A stretch of DNA of 64,000 nt from Clostridia bacterium. Lineage in GTDB: Bacteria > Bacillota > Clostridia > Christensenellales > Aristaeellaceae. Below, in pieces: positions 43,538 to 52,671 of this stretch; the stretch's first letter is position 1, and each line of letters begins with the position of its first letter. The notes under the pieces are model-generated. The model had not been told where the DNA came from and made no database searches. It saw only the letters and a list, made by a program, of their open reading frames with translations. The DNA is taken from assembly GCA_017404985.1 (NCBI GenBank), contig JAFRBK010000014.1, positions 35,685 to 99,684 of the forward strand, in the 5' to 3' direction. Both the position numbers and the translations under genes were made by a program.

Positions 43538-44176
43538 TTACCGATGGTTCCGGATCTCATTCCGCTCCAGCCGGATGTTGTTGATGAGTTCGCTGAGCTT
43601 GCGGTCTGTTTCGGCCAGCAGGGAGTCCATGTAATCCAGCGTGTTTTTATGCAGCATCGTGGATTCCTGGCGGGCGTTTTCCAGCAGTTCGTCGCTTTCC
43701 ACCCGGGCCCTGCGGACGATGCTCTCCTCCTCCACCAGCTGCTTCGCCTTCTTTTCCGCTTCGTCCACGATGCGGTTGGCCTCGGCCTTCGCCGCCTCGA
43801 CGCAGGCGGCGGATTCCTGGTTCGCGCGTTCCATCAGGCTGTTCGCCTCATAGTTCACCTGTTCCATGATCTGCTGGGCTTTCTGGGATGCTTCGTTGAC
43901 CATATTCTGCGCCTGGGCGGAAGCGTTTTCGAGAATCTCGATCCGCTTGTTTTCGGTTTCCTTGCGGATGGTCTCCTCCTGCTCAACAATTTCGGCGGCT
44001 TTGGCAACCGTATCCGGAAGGTTGTCCTCCAGATACTCCAGCTGGGCCTGCATCAGGGTCCGGTTCACGGTGCAGGTGTCGCTGTTGAGCAGGCTCTTTT
44101 TCGCTGAAGCCAGCCCCTCTTTTAATACCTGGATCGCCTTCAGGCACAGTTCGGCGCTGTTGATATCCGCTGCCAT
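43538..44176 (-). CDS. Coiled-coil protein, DivIVA/ATPase-subunit-like
   Basis: A 212-residue protein, nearly all alpha-helical coiled coil from about residue 50 to 205, rich in Ala, Glu, Gln and Arg (KKAKQLVEEESIVRRARVES). The N-terminus MAADINSAELCLKAIQVLKE has no membrane helix. Databases often label such proteins ATPase or ATP synthase subunit B-like; there is no nucleotide-binding motif here, so that label is not supported. It follows coaD in the rsmD-coaD order common in Clostridia, and may organise cell division or membrane shape. Confidence 0.8.
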   Translation of the reverse strand: MAADINSAELCLKAIQVLKEGLASAKKSLLNSDTCTVNRTLMQAQLEYLEDNLPDTVAKAAEIVEQEETIRKETENKRIEILENASAQAQNMVNEASQKAQQIMEQVNYEANSLMERANQESAACVEAAKAEANRIVDEAEKKAKQLVEEESIVRRARVESDELLENARQESTMLHKNTLDYMDSLLAETDRKLSELINNIRLERNEIRNHR

Positions 44177-44214
44177 CTATGGTTCGCTCCTTTCATCCCG
44201 CTGCTTTCCGTTTT

Positions 44215-44697
44215 TTATTGTTTCGACAAAGCCCTCATGATTTCCTCCGCGGCTTCTTCCGGCAGAAACGGCCGAGGGTCCCCGCCGAAGGAGGCAATCT
44301 CCCGGACCGCGCTGGAGGAGATGCAGCTCATCTCCCCGTCCGCGGGAATCAGAATGGTCTGGATGGCCGGATTCAGCTGCCGGTTCACGGCCGCCGATGT
44401 CATCTCGGCTTCGCAGTCGGCGCTGTTCCGGACGCCGCGTACGACGCAGGTTTCCCGGTGCAGCCGCATGTAGTCCGCCAGCAGCCCTTCCCACAGGTCC
44501 GCCTTTGCGTTCCCGATTTCATGCAGGCATTTTTCAAGGATCCGGACCCGTTCCTTCGGCGGAATCGTCCCGCTTTTGTGCACATTGATCATCACGGTCA
44601 CCGTCACGCGGTCAAAGATTTTCGCCGCTTTCCGGATGATTTCCATGTGGCCTTTTGTCACCGGGTCGAAGGATCCCGGGATCACGCAGCTGCTCAT
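44215..44697 (-). CDS. coaD: Phosphopantetheine adenylyltransferase
   Basis: A 160-residue enzyme for the penultimate step of coenzyme A synthesis, joining 4'-phosphopantetheine with ATP. The nucleotidyltransferase motifs are CVIPGSFDPVTKGHMEII (TxGH-like) and the C-terminal ISSSAVREIASFGGD (ISSTxxR-like). CVVRGVRNSADCEAE lies in the active-site loop. The length is normal. The start overlaps the rsmD stop (ATGA), so it is coupled to rsmD. Confidence 0.96.
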   Translation of the reverse strand: MSSCVIPGSFDPVTKGHMEIIRKAAKIFDRVTVTVMINVHKSGTIPPKERVRILEKCLHEIGNAKADLWEGLLADYMRLHRETCVVRGVRNSADCEAEMTSAAVNRQLNPAIQTILIPADGEMSCISSSAVREIASFGGDPRPFLPEEAAEEIMRALSKQ

Positions 44698-45266
44698 CAG
44701 GCCTCGATCTCCTCTCTCTGCGCGGATTTTTTCTGATAGAAGGTCACCCCGCAGTATCCCCAGCTTCTTTCCTTCACAGGCTCGAACGTGTCCGGCACCG
44801 CTGCCGGTTTCCCGGCCTCGTGCTCAACGATGATCAGGGCGTCTTCATCCGCCGCGTCCTCCAGTTCCCGGAAAACCTCCCGCAGGTCGTTCATCCGGTA
44901 CGGCGGGTCCAGGAAGATCAGGTCGAAGGTTCTTCCCGCTCCCTTCAGCGCCTTCAGCGCCGCGGCCCAGTCGGCGGTGATCACCTCTGTCCGGTCCTGA
45001 AACCGAAGGGTTTCAATGTTCTTCTTCTGGCACAGGGAAGCCTTTCTGTCCCGGTCGGCCATCACGGCGTGCTCCGCGCCCCTGCTGATCGCCTCCAGGC
45101 TCAGGGCGCCGCTGCCGGCAAACAGGTCCAGCACCCGGCTTCCTGCAATCCTTCCCTGGAGCATGTTGAACAGGTTCTCCCTCACCCGGTCCAGCGTGGG
45201 CCTGGTATTCATCCCTTCCGGGGCCTGAATCGTTCTTCCCCGGGCGATTCCGGCAATAATTCGCAT
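44697..45266 (-). CDS. rsmD: 16S rRNA (guanine966-N2) methyltransferase
   Basis: A 189-residue SAM-dependent methyltransferase. It begins MRIIAGIARGRTIQAPEG and carries RPTLDRVRENLFNML, the SAM motif LDLFAGSGALSLEAISRGA, and the catalytic DLIFLDPPYRM (DPPY). It methylates G966 of 16S rRNA in the 30S subunit. The order rsmD-coaD is conserved across many bacteria. It starts 13 bases after the membrane protein gene. Confidence 0.95.
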   Translation of the reverse strand: MRIIAGIARGRTIQAPEGMNTRPTLDRVRENLFNMLQGRIAGSRVLDLFAGSGALSLEAISRGAEHAVMADRDRKASLCQKKNIETLRFQDRTEVITADWAAALKALKGAGRTFDLIFLDPPYRMNDLREVFRELEDAADEDALIIVEHEAGKPAAVPDTFEPVKERSWGYCGVTFYQKKSAQREEIEA

Positions 45267-45279
45267 ATGGTTTCCCTGC

Positions 45280-46095
45280 TCAGTTCAGCTGTTCGGGGCC
45301 GCGGCGGTTCTCAGCGGCTCTGCGGAGTTTCCGTTCCCTTTTCTCTCTCCGGATTCTCTTTTTCCGGTTTTCGGCAATTTCCGTATGCACTCTCGCCCGG
45401 ACGGAAGGCCCTCTGGTAAAGCCGATCCCATAGGCCACGGCCGGCAGAAGGACCAGCACGGGCCCCAGCCGTTCAACCCACAGCAGTGCGTACGTGTCGG
45501 ATGTTCCAACCAGGTTGATATACGGCAGCAGCAGGATCCGCATCAGAATCCGGATGATGTCCATGAAGCCCATGGCCGCGTGGTTGGTATAGCTCTTCAG
45601 CGCCCCGCCGATTTCGTCCCGGACCAGATACCCCTGCAGCCATCCGGGAAGCGTCCCCTGGGTGGTCGTTTGTTTCTGGGCCATGATGGCCAGAATCACG
45701 GCCAGAATCACCAGCGGCAGCGTTCCGAGAAGCCCCGGAAGAAACCCCTTCAGCGGATGATAGCAGAGTTTGGCTTCGCTCTCCGCCACATGGGACCCTT
45801 TTTCCCTCTTCTGGTATACGATTTCTCCCCGGGCCACAGCGCTGGTGCCGTAGCTCATGCCGTTATTGTAGAAAACCAGCAGCACGGCGCTGATGATTGC
45901 CAGGTTGACCAGAATTCTCAGAATCGGCTGGGAAAAGCCCGTCATTGAGCAGACCAGCAGAAAAAGGAAAGCCATCAGCAGCTGTGTTCCGAAAAAGAAC
46001 CCAGCCCTCTTCCAGGTCTCCCCGTCCATGGGCGTTCCTGTGGCATACGGCTTTTTGATGATTTCCGGTGTTTTTTTCCTGGTAGGGTTCGTCAT
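45280..46095 (-). CDS. Hypothetical membrane protein
   Basis: A 271-residue protein with about five hydrophobic segments: 33-55, 60-78, 118-143, a segment near 173-190, and 205-227. The C-terminal tail is strongly basic (RKKRIRREKRERKLRRAA). There is no recognised family. It lies between murC::alr and rsmD in a housekeeping run, so it is probably cotranscribed with them. Confidence 0.6.
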   Translation of the reverse strand: MTNPTRKKTPEIIKKPYATGTPMDGETWKRAGFFFGTQLLMAFLFLLVCSMTGFSQPILRILVNLAIISAVLLVFYNNGMSYGTSAVARGEIVYQKREKGSHVAESEAKLCYHPLKGFLPGLLGTLPLVILAVILAIMAQKQTTTQGTLPGWLQGYLVRDEIGGALKSYTNHAAMGFMDIIRILMRILLLPYINLVGTSDTYALLWVERLGPVLVLLPAVAYGIGFTRGPSVRARVHTEIAENRKKRIRREKRERKLRRAAENRRGPEQLN

Positions 46096-46134
46096 GTTGC
46101 TCTTCCTCCCGGCTGATGGTTCTTGTTCTGGTTC

Positions 46135-48648
46135 CTATTTGAATTCCCGCTCAACGCGGCTGCCGGCGCTCAGCAGGACTTCGTAACTGATGGTCCCTGC
46201 CCAGCGGGCAATGTCGTCCGCCCCGATGGTTTCCTGTCCGTCTGATCCGATCAGAATCACCGGGTCCCCCGGTTGGATGTCGTCGAATCCGGTAATGTCC
46301 GCCATCATCTGGTCCATGCAGATCCGCCCGACCGTCCGCACCCGATGCCCGCGAATCATCACTTCCGCCTTCCCGCTGGCCGCCCGATGATAGCCGTCGC
46401 CGTACCCGCAGGTGAGGGTGGCAATTTTCATGGGGCCTGCGGTCCGGAACGTCCGGCCGTAGCTGATGGGTTCCCCGGCCGGCAGCTCCTTGATAAAGCT
46501 GACCTTGCACCGCCATTCCATGCAGTGCTTCAGCGGCAGGTCGGTCTCCACGGGCGGATACCCGTACAGGGAGATGCCTGCGCGGACCATGTCCATCGCC
46601 ATCTCCGGCATCCGGTGGATCGCCGCGGAATTGGCGCAGTGGCGGACCACTTCCGGAGGCAGCCCGTCCGTCATCTGACGGAACCGTTCAAACTGGCGCC
46701 GGGTATAGGCGATGCCGTCCTCGTCGCCGTCCGCGTCCGCGAAGTGGGTAAATACACCGTCCAGGTGAACAGCCCCCGCATGCTTCAGCGCTTCCAGAAC
46801 CCGGTCCATTTCTTCTCGTTCCCGGACGCCGATCCGGCCCATGCCGGTGTCGACCTTGAGATGGACTTTGGTCTGTTTCCCGGTTTTTTCGCATGCCTCC
46901 TGGCATAAAGCGACCATATCCGGCGTGCACACGGTCTGAATCAGACCATATTCCACGCCCTCTTCCACGTCGTGCCGTGTCACCGGCCCCAGCACCAGGA
47001 TCGGCGCTTCGATGCCGCCTTCCCGCAGTTTCCGGCCTTCGCTCACAGCCGCCACGGCCAGCATCTCCGCGCCGCCCGCCAGGGCGGCCTTCGCCGTCTG
47101 GACCGCGCCGTGCCCGTAGGCGTCTGCTTTCACCACCGCCAGCATTTTCGCACTTTTCGGCGTGGCGGACCGGAGCAGCTGCATGTTCTCCCGGATGGCC
47201 CCGGTATCGATGGTCCGGATATTCCGCGGAATGCCCGCGTCTGCGGGTGCGCGCCCGGCGATCTCGTGTTCGTGAATCTGGTCGTTCAGCCGGTTGATGT
47301 CCCCGCACCCGAGAGTGATCACCAGGTCTCCGGGTTTCCAGTTTTCCCGCAGCCATTGCTCGGTGTCGTCGAAACTCGGCGTCCAGTGGGCGTCAATCCC
47401 GTGGGCCTTCATTCCCTCCACGAGCATGCCGCTGTTCAGGTTTCCGGGGTCCTTCTCCCTCGCCGCGCAGATATCCGTCACCAGCGTGATGTCCGCCTCC
47501 CGGGTGCAGTCCAGGTATTCGTTGAAAAGCGTCCGCACCCGGCTGAAGGTGTGGGGCTGCATCACGGCCCATACCCGGCCGTTCCGGCAGCGCTTGCGGG
47601 CAATGGAAATCGCGTTCCGCATTTCCGTCGGGTTATGCCCGTAATCGTGGAAGATTTCCACCCCGTCAATCACGTCCGTCCGTTCAAACCGGCGGTGCGC
47701 GCCGCTGAATCGGGCAATGGAAGCTGCCGCCGCCTCCGGATCCACGCCGAGAAGCACCGCGGCCGCGATGGCAGCCATGGCGTTCATGGCGTTGAAGCTT
47801 CCGGGCACGTTCATCTTGACCGCGGTTTGGAATTTGTCTCCGTCATAAAGGTCGAAGGAAGCGTAACCGTCTTCGCTTTCCTGCCAGTTTTCCGGGTGCC
47901 AGCCCTGCTTTTCCTCCATGCCGTAGAACACCTTCGTGCAGCCCAGCCGGCTGATCTGCCGCCGCACCCGGAAATCGTCCCCGTTGCCGATCGCGATGCC
48001 GTTTTCGGGCAGCATCGCCAGGTACATGCCGAAGGTTTCCTCAATTTCGTCGATATCGCGGTAGCAGTCCAGGTGGTCCTCGTCGATATTCAGCACCACA
48101 GCCACCGTCGGCGGCATATGCAGAAAGCTCCGGTTGAATTCGCAGGCTTCGGAAATGAAAATGTCGCTGTGCCCGACGCGGGTGCTCCCGCCGATGGCGT
48201 CCAGCCGCCCGCCGATATGGATGCTCGGGTCCATGCCGCTGTCCATCAGAATCTGGCTGAGCATGGAGGTCACGGTGGTTTTTCCGTGTGCCCCGCAGAC
48301 GCCGACGGCTTTCGGGAATCCCTCCATCAGCTGCCCCAGCAGGTACGCCCGCTCCAGGCTCGGAATCCCCAGCCGCTTAGCCTCCGCCCGTTCAGGGTTT
48401 TCGGGCGAAATCGCCGCGGAATAGATGACCAGGTCCGCGCCGTGGACGTTTTCCGCCCTGTGGCCCACTGCCACCGGGCAGCCTTTTTTTCTCAGGTTGT
48501 CCAGCAGATATCCGTTATCCCGGTCGCTTCCCGTCACCTGATACCCCTGGTCCATCAGCATTTCCGCCAGGCCGCTCATGCTGCTTCCGCCGATGCCGAT
48601 CAGGTGAATCCGTTTTCCGGGATAGTTTCTGATATGAGGCATGTCCAT
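46135..48648 (-). CDS. MurC-Alr fusion: UDP-MurNAc-L-alanine ligase plus alanine racemase
   Basis: An 837-residue single frame. Residues 1-460 are a full MurC: GIGGSSMSGLAEML (UDP-binding), VGVCGAHGKTTVTSML (P-loop, 119-126), EACEFNRSFL, and FHDYGHNPTE. It adds L-Ala to UDP-MurNAc. Residues 477-837 are a full alanine racemase: AVVKADAYGHG with the PLP Lys near 508, DGVFTHFADAD, NSAAIHRMPEMAMDMVRAGI, GYPP, PISYGRTF, and VGRICMDQMMADIT carrying the catalytic-Tyr-region partner sequence. The racemase makes D-Ala for the same pathway. No frameshift or internal stop is seen at the joint (about 460-477). It neighbours yhbY and obgE. Confidence 0.92.
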   Translation of the reverse strand: MDMPHIRNYPGKRIHLIGIGGSSMSGLAEMLMDQGYQVTGSDRDNGYLLDNLRKKGCPVAVGHRAENVHGADLVIYSAAISPENPERAEAKRLGIPSLERAYLLGQLMEGFPKAVGVCGAHGKTTVTSMLSQILMDSGMDPSIHIGGRLDAIGGSTRVGHSDIFISEACEFNRSFLHMPPTVAVVLNIDEDHLDCYRDIDEIEETFGMYLAMLPENGIAIGNGDDFRVRRQISRLGCTKVFYGMEEKQGWHPENWQESEDGYASFDLYDGDKFQTAVKMNVPGSFNAMNAMAAIAAAVLLGVDPEAAAASIARFSGAHRRFERTDVIDGVEIFHDYGHNPTEMRNAISIARKRCRNGRVWAVMQPHTFSRVRTLFNEYLDCTREADITLVTDICAAREKDPGNLNSGMLVEGMKAHGIDAHWTPSFDDTEQWLRENWKPGDLVITLGCGDINRLNDQIHEHEIAGRAPADAGIPRNIRTIDTGAIRENMQLLRSATPKSAKMLAVVKADAYGHGAVQTAKAALAGGAEMLAVAAVSEGRKLREGGIEAPILVLGPVTRHDVEEGVEYGLIQTVCTPDMVALCQEACEKTGKQTKVHLKVDTGMGRIGVREREEMDRVLEALKHAGAVHLDGVFTHFADADGDEDGIAYTRRQFERFRQMTDGLPPEVVRHCANSAAIHRMPEMAMDMVRAGISLYGYPPVETDLPLKHCMEWRCKVSFIKELPAGEPISYGRTFRTAGPMKIATLTCGYGDGYHRAASGKAEVMIRGHRVRTVGRICMDQMMADITGFDDIQPGDPVILIGSDGQETIGADDIARWAGTISYEVLLSAGSRVEREFK

Positions 48649-48670
48649 CGTTTTTTTTCACTTCCCGCCG

Positions 48671-48958
48671 TTATTCCACGATAATCTTCGGATTTTCCCG
48701 GCTCGGGCGGTACATCACAAACCGCCTGCCGATATGCTGGATCGGTTCCGCCCCGGTCTTTTCGCACAGGGTCTCCAGCGCTTCCCGGGCGTCCAGCGGC
48801 GCGCCCTGCTGCACGCAGCCCTTGATCAGCTCCCGGGCTTCCAGCGCGTCGTATGCTTCCTTCACGGTTCCTTCCGTGATGCCGTCCTTCCCGATATACA
48901 GGATGGTCTCCAGGCCGTTGGCCATGGCCCGGAGCTGGGCTCTTTGCTTTCCGGTCAT
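48671..48958 (-). CDS. YhbY-type CRM-domain RNA-binding protein
   Basis: A 95-residue CRS1-YhbY domain protein that binds pre-50S ribosomal particles. It has MTGKQRAQLRAMANGL, a GxxG-like loop YIGKDGITEG, and a C-terminal QHIGRRFVMYRPS. The ATG at 48958 has AAGGAG 8 bases upstream; the open frame runs further but the extension lacks homology and overlaps the obgE end. Order obgE-yhbY is widespread in Firmicutes. Confidence 0.93.
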   Translation of the reverse strand: MTGKQRAQLRAMANGLETILYIGKDGITEGTVKEAYDALEARELIKGCVQQGAPLDAREALETLCEKTGAEPIQHIGRRFVMYRPSRENPKIIVE

Positions 48959-49001
48959 CAGTCCGTCTCCTTCCGAATCCACCGGTGATTCAATCCGCCG
49001 T

Positions 49002-50273
49002 TTATTCAATAAAGTCAAATTCCATCTCGCCGATCCGGATCGTGTCCCCCTCCCCGGCCCCGGCTTCCCGCAGCGCGTCGATGATGCCGACCCGCTTCAG
49101 GGTCCGGTGGAACCAGTTCAGGCTCTCCAGGTCGTCAAAGTTCACGCTCTCCAGGATCAGCTCCGCGCCGTATCCGGTCACGACGTAGACCGGGCCGTCC
49201 TTCTCAATGGCGTATTCGTCGTAGGAATGGGTCTCGTCCTCCGGCTCCTCTTCTTCCTGGAAATGAAGGATCGGGGGCAGGTCTTCCAGTTCCCTGGCCA
49301 CTTCGTCCAGCAGGGGATCAAACCCCTGATGGGAGGCCGCGCTGACAAAGAATATGGGAATCCCGTTTTCCTCGGCCAGCGCCTTCATCCTTTCCCGGTT
49401 TTCCTCGCTGCCGGGCAGGTCGGTTTTGTTGCATACCAGAATCTGGGGCAGTTCCCCCAGATGGCCGTAACGGGACAGTTCCGAATTGATCTGGTTGAAG
49501 TCGTCCGCCGGGTCCCGCCCTTCGCTGCCGGAAACATCGACCACATGCAGCAAAAGGCGCGTCCGCTCCACATGCCGCAGGAAGTCATGCCCGAGCCCGG
49601 CCCCGTCCGCCGCGCCCTCGATCAGTCCCGGAATGTCGGCCAGCACGATGTCCTTCCCGTACCGGCGGATGATCCCCAGGTTGGGCGTCAGCGTCGTAAA
49701 ATGGTAATTCCCGATTTTGGGTTTCGCGCTGGTCACCACGGACAGGATGGAGCTCTTCCCCACGTTGGGGTATCCAATCAGGCCTACGTCCGCAATGGTT
49801 TTCAGCTCCAGGATGAAGGTGTGCACCTCCGTCCGGATGCCGGGTTTGGCGAAGTTCGGCGCCTGCCGGGTCGGCGTGGCAAAATGGTGGTTTCCCCATC
49901 CGCCCCGTCCGCCTTTAAGGATCCTTCGCGTTTCCCCCGCCTGGTCCATGTCCGCCACCACGCGGCCGGTGTCCTTGTCCCGGACCACGGTGCCGACAGG
50001 CACCTTGATCGTCAGGTCCTCTCCCCGTTTTCCCGCGCAGCGGTTGGCGCTGCCGTCTTCCCCGTTTTCGGCGGTGTATTTGCTCTTGAAGCGGAAGTCC
50101 AGCAGGGTGTGCATGTTGGGGTCCGCGTAAAACAGAACATCCCCGCCGTGCCCGCCGTCGCCGCCGTCCGGCCCGCCGTTGATCACAAATTTTTCCCGGT
50201 GAAAGGAAGCGGATCCGTTTCCGCCGTTGCCCGCTTTCGCCGTAATCGTTACCCGATCCACATAGTTTCCCAT
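49002..50273 (-). CDS. obgE: GTPase ObgE/CgtA
   Basis: A 423-residue Obg GTPase involved in 50S assembly and the stringent response. The glycine-rich OBG fold (1-158) has AKAGNGGNGSASFHREKFV and KGGRGGWGNHHFATPTRQAP. The G domain has G1 GLIGYPNVGKSS, G3 VLADIPGLIEGA, and G4 VCNKTDLPG. The C-terminal OCT domain (about 345-423) completes the Gram-positive form. The length is typical. Confidence 0.97.
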   Translation of the reverse strand: MGNYVDRVTITAKAGNGGNGSASFHREKFVINGGPDGGDGGHGGDVLFYADPNMHTLLDFRFKSKYTAENGEDGSANRCAGKRGEDLTIKVPVGTVVRDKDTGRVVADMDQAGETRRILKGGRGGWGNHHFATPTRQAPNFAKPGIRTEVHTFILELKTIADVGLIGYPNVGKSSILSVVTSAKPKIGNYHFTTLTPNLGIIRRYGKDIVLADIPGLIEGAADGAGLGHDFLRHVERTRLLLHVVDVSGSEGRDPADDFNQINSELSRYGHLGELPQILVCNKTDLPGSEENRERMKALAEENGIPIFFVSAASHQGFDPLLDEVARELEDLPPILHFQEEEEPEDETHSYDEYAIEKDGPVYVVTGYGAELILESVNFDDLESLNWFHRTLKRVGIIDALREAGAGEGDTIRIGEMEFDFIE

Positions 50274-50287
50274 TGGTCTTCTCTCCG

Positions 50288-51634
50288 TCAGTTTCTCATG
50301 GAGTGCAGGGGAGCGGGAATCCGTCCGCCCCGCGCGATAAACGCCTCATTGCCGAAGGAATTCACGGGCATCACCGGGGCAAACCCCAGCAGCCCGCCGA
50401 ATTCCACCCGGTCCCCCGCCTTTTTCCCGACGGCGGGAATCACGCGGACCGCGGTCGTCTTGTTGTTGATCACGCCGATGGCCGCCTCGTCCGCAATGAT
50501 GCCGCTGATCGTGGCCGCGGAAGTGTCTCCGGGAATAGCGATCATGTCCAGCCCCACGGAGCATACGCAGGTCATTGCTTCCAGCTTTTCGAGGGAAAGG
50601 GCCCCCGCGGCCGCGGCTTCAATCATGCCGATGTCCTCGCTGACCGGGATAAACGCGCCGCTGAGCCCGCCCACATGGTTGCTGGCCATCACGCCGCCTT
50701 TTTTGACGGCGTCGTTCAGCAGGGCCAGCGCGGCGGTGGTTCCGGGCGCCCCCGCCATCTCCAGGCCCATTTCGGTCAGGATGTGGGCCACGGAATCGCC
50801 CCTCGCGGGCGTAGGCGCCAGGCTCAGGTCCACGATCCCGAAGGGAATGTTCATCCGCTGGCTGGCCTCCCGGGCCACCAGCTGGCCGACCCGGGTAATC
50901 TTGAAGGCGGTGCGTTTGACCGTTTCCGCCACGATGTCGAAGGGCTGCCCCTTCACCTGTTCCAGGGCCACTTTCACCACGCCGGGCCCGGAAACGCCGA
51001 CGTTGATCGCGCATTCCGGTTCCCCGGTTCCGCAGAAAGCGCCCGCCATGAACGGATTGTCCTCCACGGCATTGGCGAAAACGACCAGCTTCGCGCAGCC
51101 GAGCCCGTCCGCGTCGGCGGTCAGCTCCGCTGTTTTCTTGATGATCTCGCCCATTTCCTTCACGGCGTTCATGTTGATTCCGGAACGGGTGGAAGCGACG
51201 TTGACGCTGGAGCAGATCAGCTTGGTTTCGGCCAGCACTTCCGGAATGGAAGCCAGCAGCCGTTCGTCCGCCGCGGTGGCGCCTTTGTGCATGAGCGCGG
51301 AGTATCCGCCCAGGAAGTTGACGCCGGTTTCCGCGGCGGCTTTGTCCAGGGCCCGCGCAATCGGCCGCGGGTCCGCCTGGCAGATCAGGCTTACGGGCGT
51401 CACGCTGATGCGCTTGTTGACAATCGGAATGCCGAATTCCCGTTCGATGGTCTCGCCGGTGGGCACCAGCTTTTCCCCGACCCGGCATATTTTTTCGTAT
51501 ACGCGCGCCGCGCAAGCGTCTGCATCCCGGTCGGAGCAATCCAGCAGGTTGATTCCCAGGGTGATGGTTCGGATGTCAAAGTTCTCCTCCTGAATCATCC
51601 GCAGCGTCTGGAGGATTTCACCGGTCTCAATCAT
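50288..51634 (-). CDS. DUF711 (UPF0210/PFL-like) family protein
   Basis: A 448-residue protein of the DUF711 family, structurally related to glycyl-radical enzymes but with no radical glycine motif and no activase nearby. Conserved stretches are [15 protein letters not shown], GKQxxP-like [53 protein letters not shown] and [22 protein letters not shown]. Its reaction is not established. It almost always follows an ACT-domain protein, as here (51654-51926), which suggests amino-acid sensing. Confidence 0.9.
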   Translation of the reverse strand: MIETGEILQTLRMIQEENFDIRTITLGINLLDCSDRDADACAARVYEKICRVGEKLVPTGETIEREFGIPIVNKRISVTPVSLICQADPRPIARALDKAAAETGVNFLGGYSALMHKGATAADERLLASIPEVLAETKLICSSVNVASTRSGINMNAVKEMGEIIKKTAELTADADGLGCAKLVVFANAVEDNPFMAGAFCGTGEPECAINVGVSGPGVVKVALEQVKGQPFDIVAETVKRTAFKITRVGQLVAREASQRMNIPFGIVDLSLAPTPARGDSVAHILTEMGLEMAGAPGTTAALALLNDAVKKGGVMASNHVGGLSGAFIPVSEDIGMIEAAAAGALSLEKLEAMTCVCSVGLDMIAIPGDTSAATISGIIADEAAIGVINNKTTAVRVIPAVGKKAGDRVEFGGLLGFAPVMPVNSFGNEAFIARGGRIPAPLHSMRN

Positions 51635-51653
51635 ATCAGTGTTTCATCCTCCG

Positions 51654-51926
51654 TCAGATTCTGTGCATCGCGTCAAAGATATCCATCCGCTGCATGTGGA
51701 TGGACATCTTCAGCTCATCCCGGACCGGCTGCAGCTCGTTGTCGATTTCTTCAAAGCTCATGTGGGCCCCGTCCAGGTCCACCACCATCATCATCGTGAA
51801 ATATCCGCCGAGGATGGTCTGTGTGATATCGAGGATATTGATCTGCAGCTCGCTGAGCTTGGTGGCGACCCGGGCAATAATGCCGGTAGTGTCCAGCCCG
51901 GATACGGAAATCAGCGCTTTCGTCAC
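51654..51926 (-). CDS. ACT-domain protein (UPF0237 type)
   Basis: A 90-residue single ACT domain beginning MTKALISVSGLDTTGIIARV, with LSELQINILDITQTILGGYF and MVVDLDGAHMSFEEIDNEL. Such domains bind amino acids or purines. The start is GTG at 51926, set by AGGAGG 9 bases upstream. It is the first gene of the housekeeping run ACT-DUF711-obgE-yhbY-murC::alr, behind the best promoter in the window. Confidence 0.94.
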   Translation of the reverse strand: MTKALISVSGLDTTGIIARVATKLSELQINILDITQTILGGYFTMMMVVDLDGAHMSFEEIDNELQPVRDELKMSIHMQRMDIFDAMHRI

Positions 51927-51957
51927 GTGGTGTTTCCTCCTTAAGGATATTCATATT

Positions 51958-51987
51958 ATTATACAGACTGCCCTTTTCTTTTGTCAA
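51958..51987 (-). promoter_or_regulatory. Consensus promoter of the ACT-DUF711-obgE run
   Basis: On the minus strand a perfect TTGACA (51982-51987) and a perfect TATAAT (51958-51963) are 18 bases apart, 32 bases before the GTG start. Confidence 0.85.
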
Positions 51988-52010
51988 TTCTTTCATGCTT
52001 GTCCGTCGCT

Positions 52011-52038
52011 TTGCCTTTTTGGGTTTTTATGGTATAAT
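52011..52038 (+). promoter_or_regulatory. Promoter of the maf-mre-rod operon
   Basis: TTGCCT (52011-52016) and TATAAT (52033-52038) are 16 bases apart, with TG giving an extended -10. It is divergent from the ACT-gene promoter 24 bases away. Confidence 0.7.
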
Positions 52039-52073
52039 TATTAGGTTTATTCTGATCAGGAAGGAGCCGCGTT

Positions 52074-52637
52074 GTGGAGAAACTGATTCTGGCTTCCGCT
52101 TCCCCGAGGCGGAGTGAACTGCTTTCCCGGGTGGGAATTCCTTTTGAAGTCTTTGTCTCTGAGGCGGATGAGCACTGTGCCCTGCCCGCGGAGGAGGCTG
52201 TGCGCGAGCTTTCCCGGCGGAAGGCGCTGGCCGTTTCCGCCGGGCATCCCGGCCGTTTTGTCCTGGCGGCGGATACGCTGGTGGCCCTGGACGGCCGGAT
52301 CCTCGGCAAGCCGAAGGATGAGGCGGACGCGGTGCGGATGCTCAGCGGCCTGTCCGGCCGGGAGCATTCGGTGTATACCGGGGTTTCCGTTGTCTCCCCG
52401 GATGGATCGGTCTTTACGGAAGCGGACCATTCCCGGGTCACGTTCTGCGAGATCCTCGAGGAGGAAATCCTTTGCTATGTCCGGTCCGGTGAGCCGATGG
52501 ACAAAGCCGGGGCCTATGCGATTCAGGGCCGCGCCGGCCTCTGGGTCACCCGGCTGGAAGGCTGCGATTCCTCCGTCATCGGCCTCCCGCTGTATCTGGT
52601 TCGCAGGCTGCTGCTTCGGGCCGGTTATGCTTTCTGA
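52074..52637 (+). CDS. maf: Maf-family nucleotide pyrophosphatase
   Basis: A 187-residue house-cleaning enzyme that hydrolyses dTTP/UTP or modified nucleotides to monophosphates. It begins EKLILASASPRRSELLSRVG and has VLAADTLVALDGRILGKPKD, with EPMDKAGAYAIQGRAGL near the C-terminus. The start is GTG at 52074 behind AAGGAG (7 bases). It opens the plus-strand shape operon, as in Bacillus where maf precedes mreB (there with radC between). Confidence 0.95.
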   Translation: MEKLILASASPRRSELLSRVGIPFEVFVSEADEHCALPAEEAVRELSRRKALAVSAGHPGRFVLAADTLVALDGRILGKPKDEADAVRMLSGLSGREHSVYTGVSVVSPDGSVFTEADHSRVTFCEILEEEILCYVRSGEPMDKAGAYAIQGRAGLWVTRLEGCDSSVIGLPLYLVRRLLLRAGYAF

Positions 52638-52671
52638 TGCTTTTTCATCCCGTGTATAAGGAGATTCTTTT

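Noticed and set aside
43538-44176. ATP synthase subunit b
   Set aside because: There is no membrane helix and no other ATP synthase gene; only the coiled coil is shared.
50288-51634. Pyruvate formate-lyase activity for the DUF711 protein
   Set aside because: There is no glycyl-radical motif near the C-terminus and no radical-SAM activase beside it.
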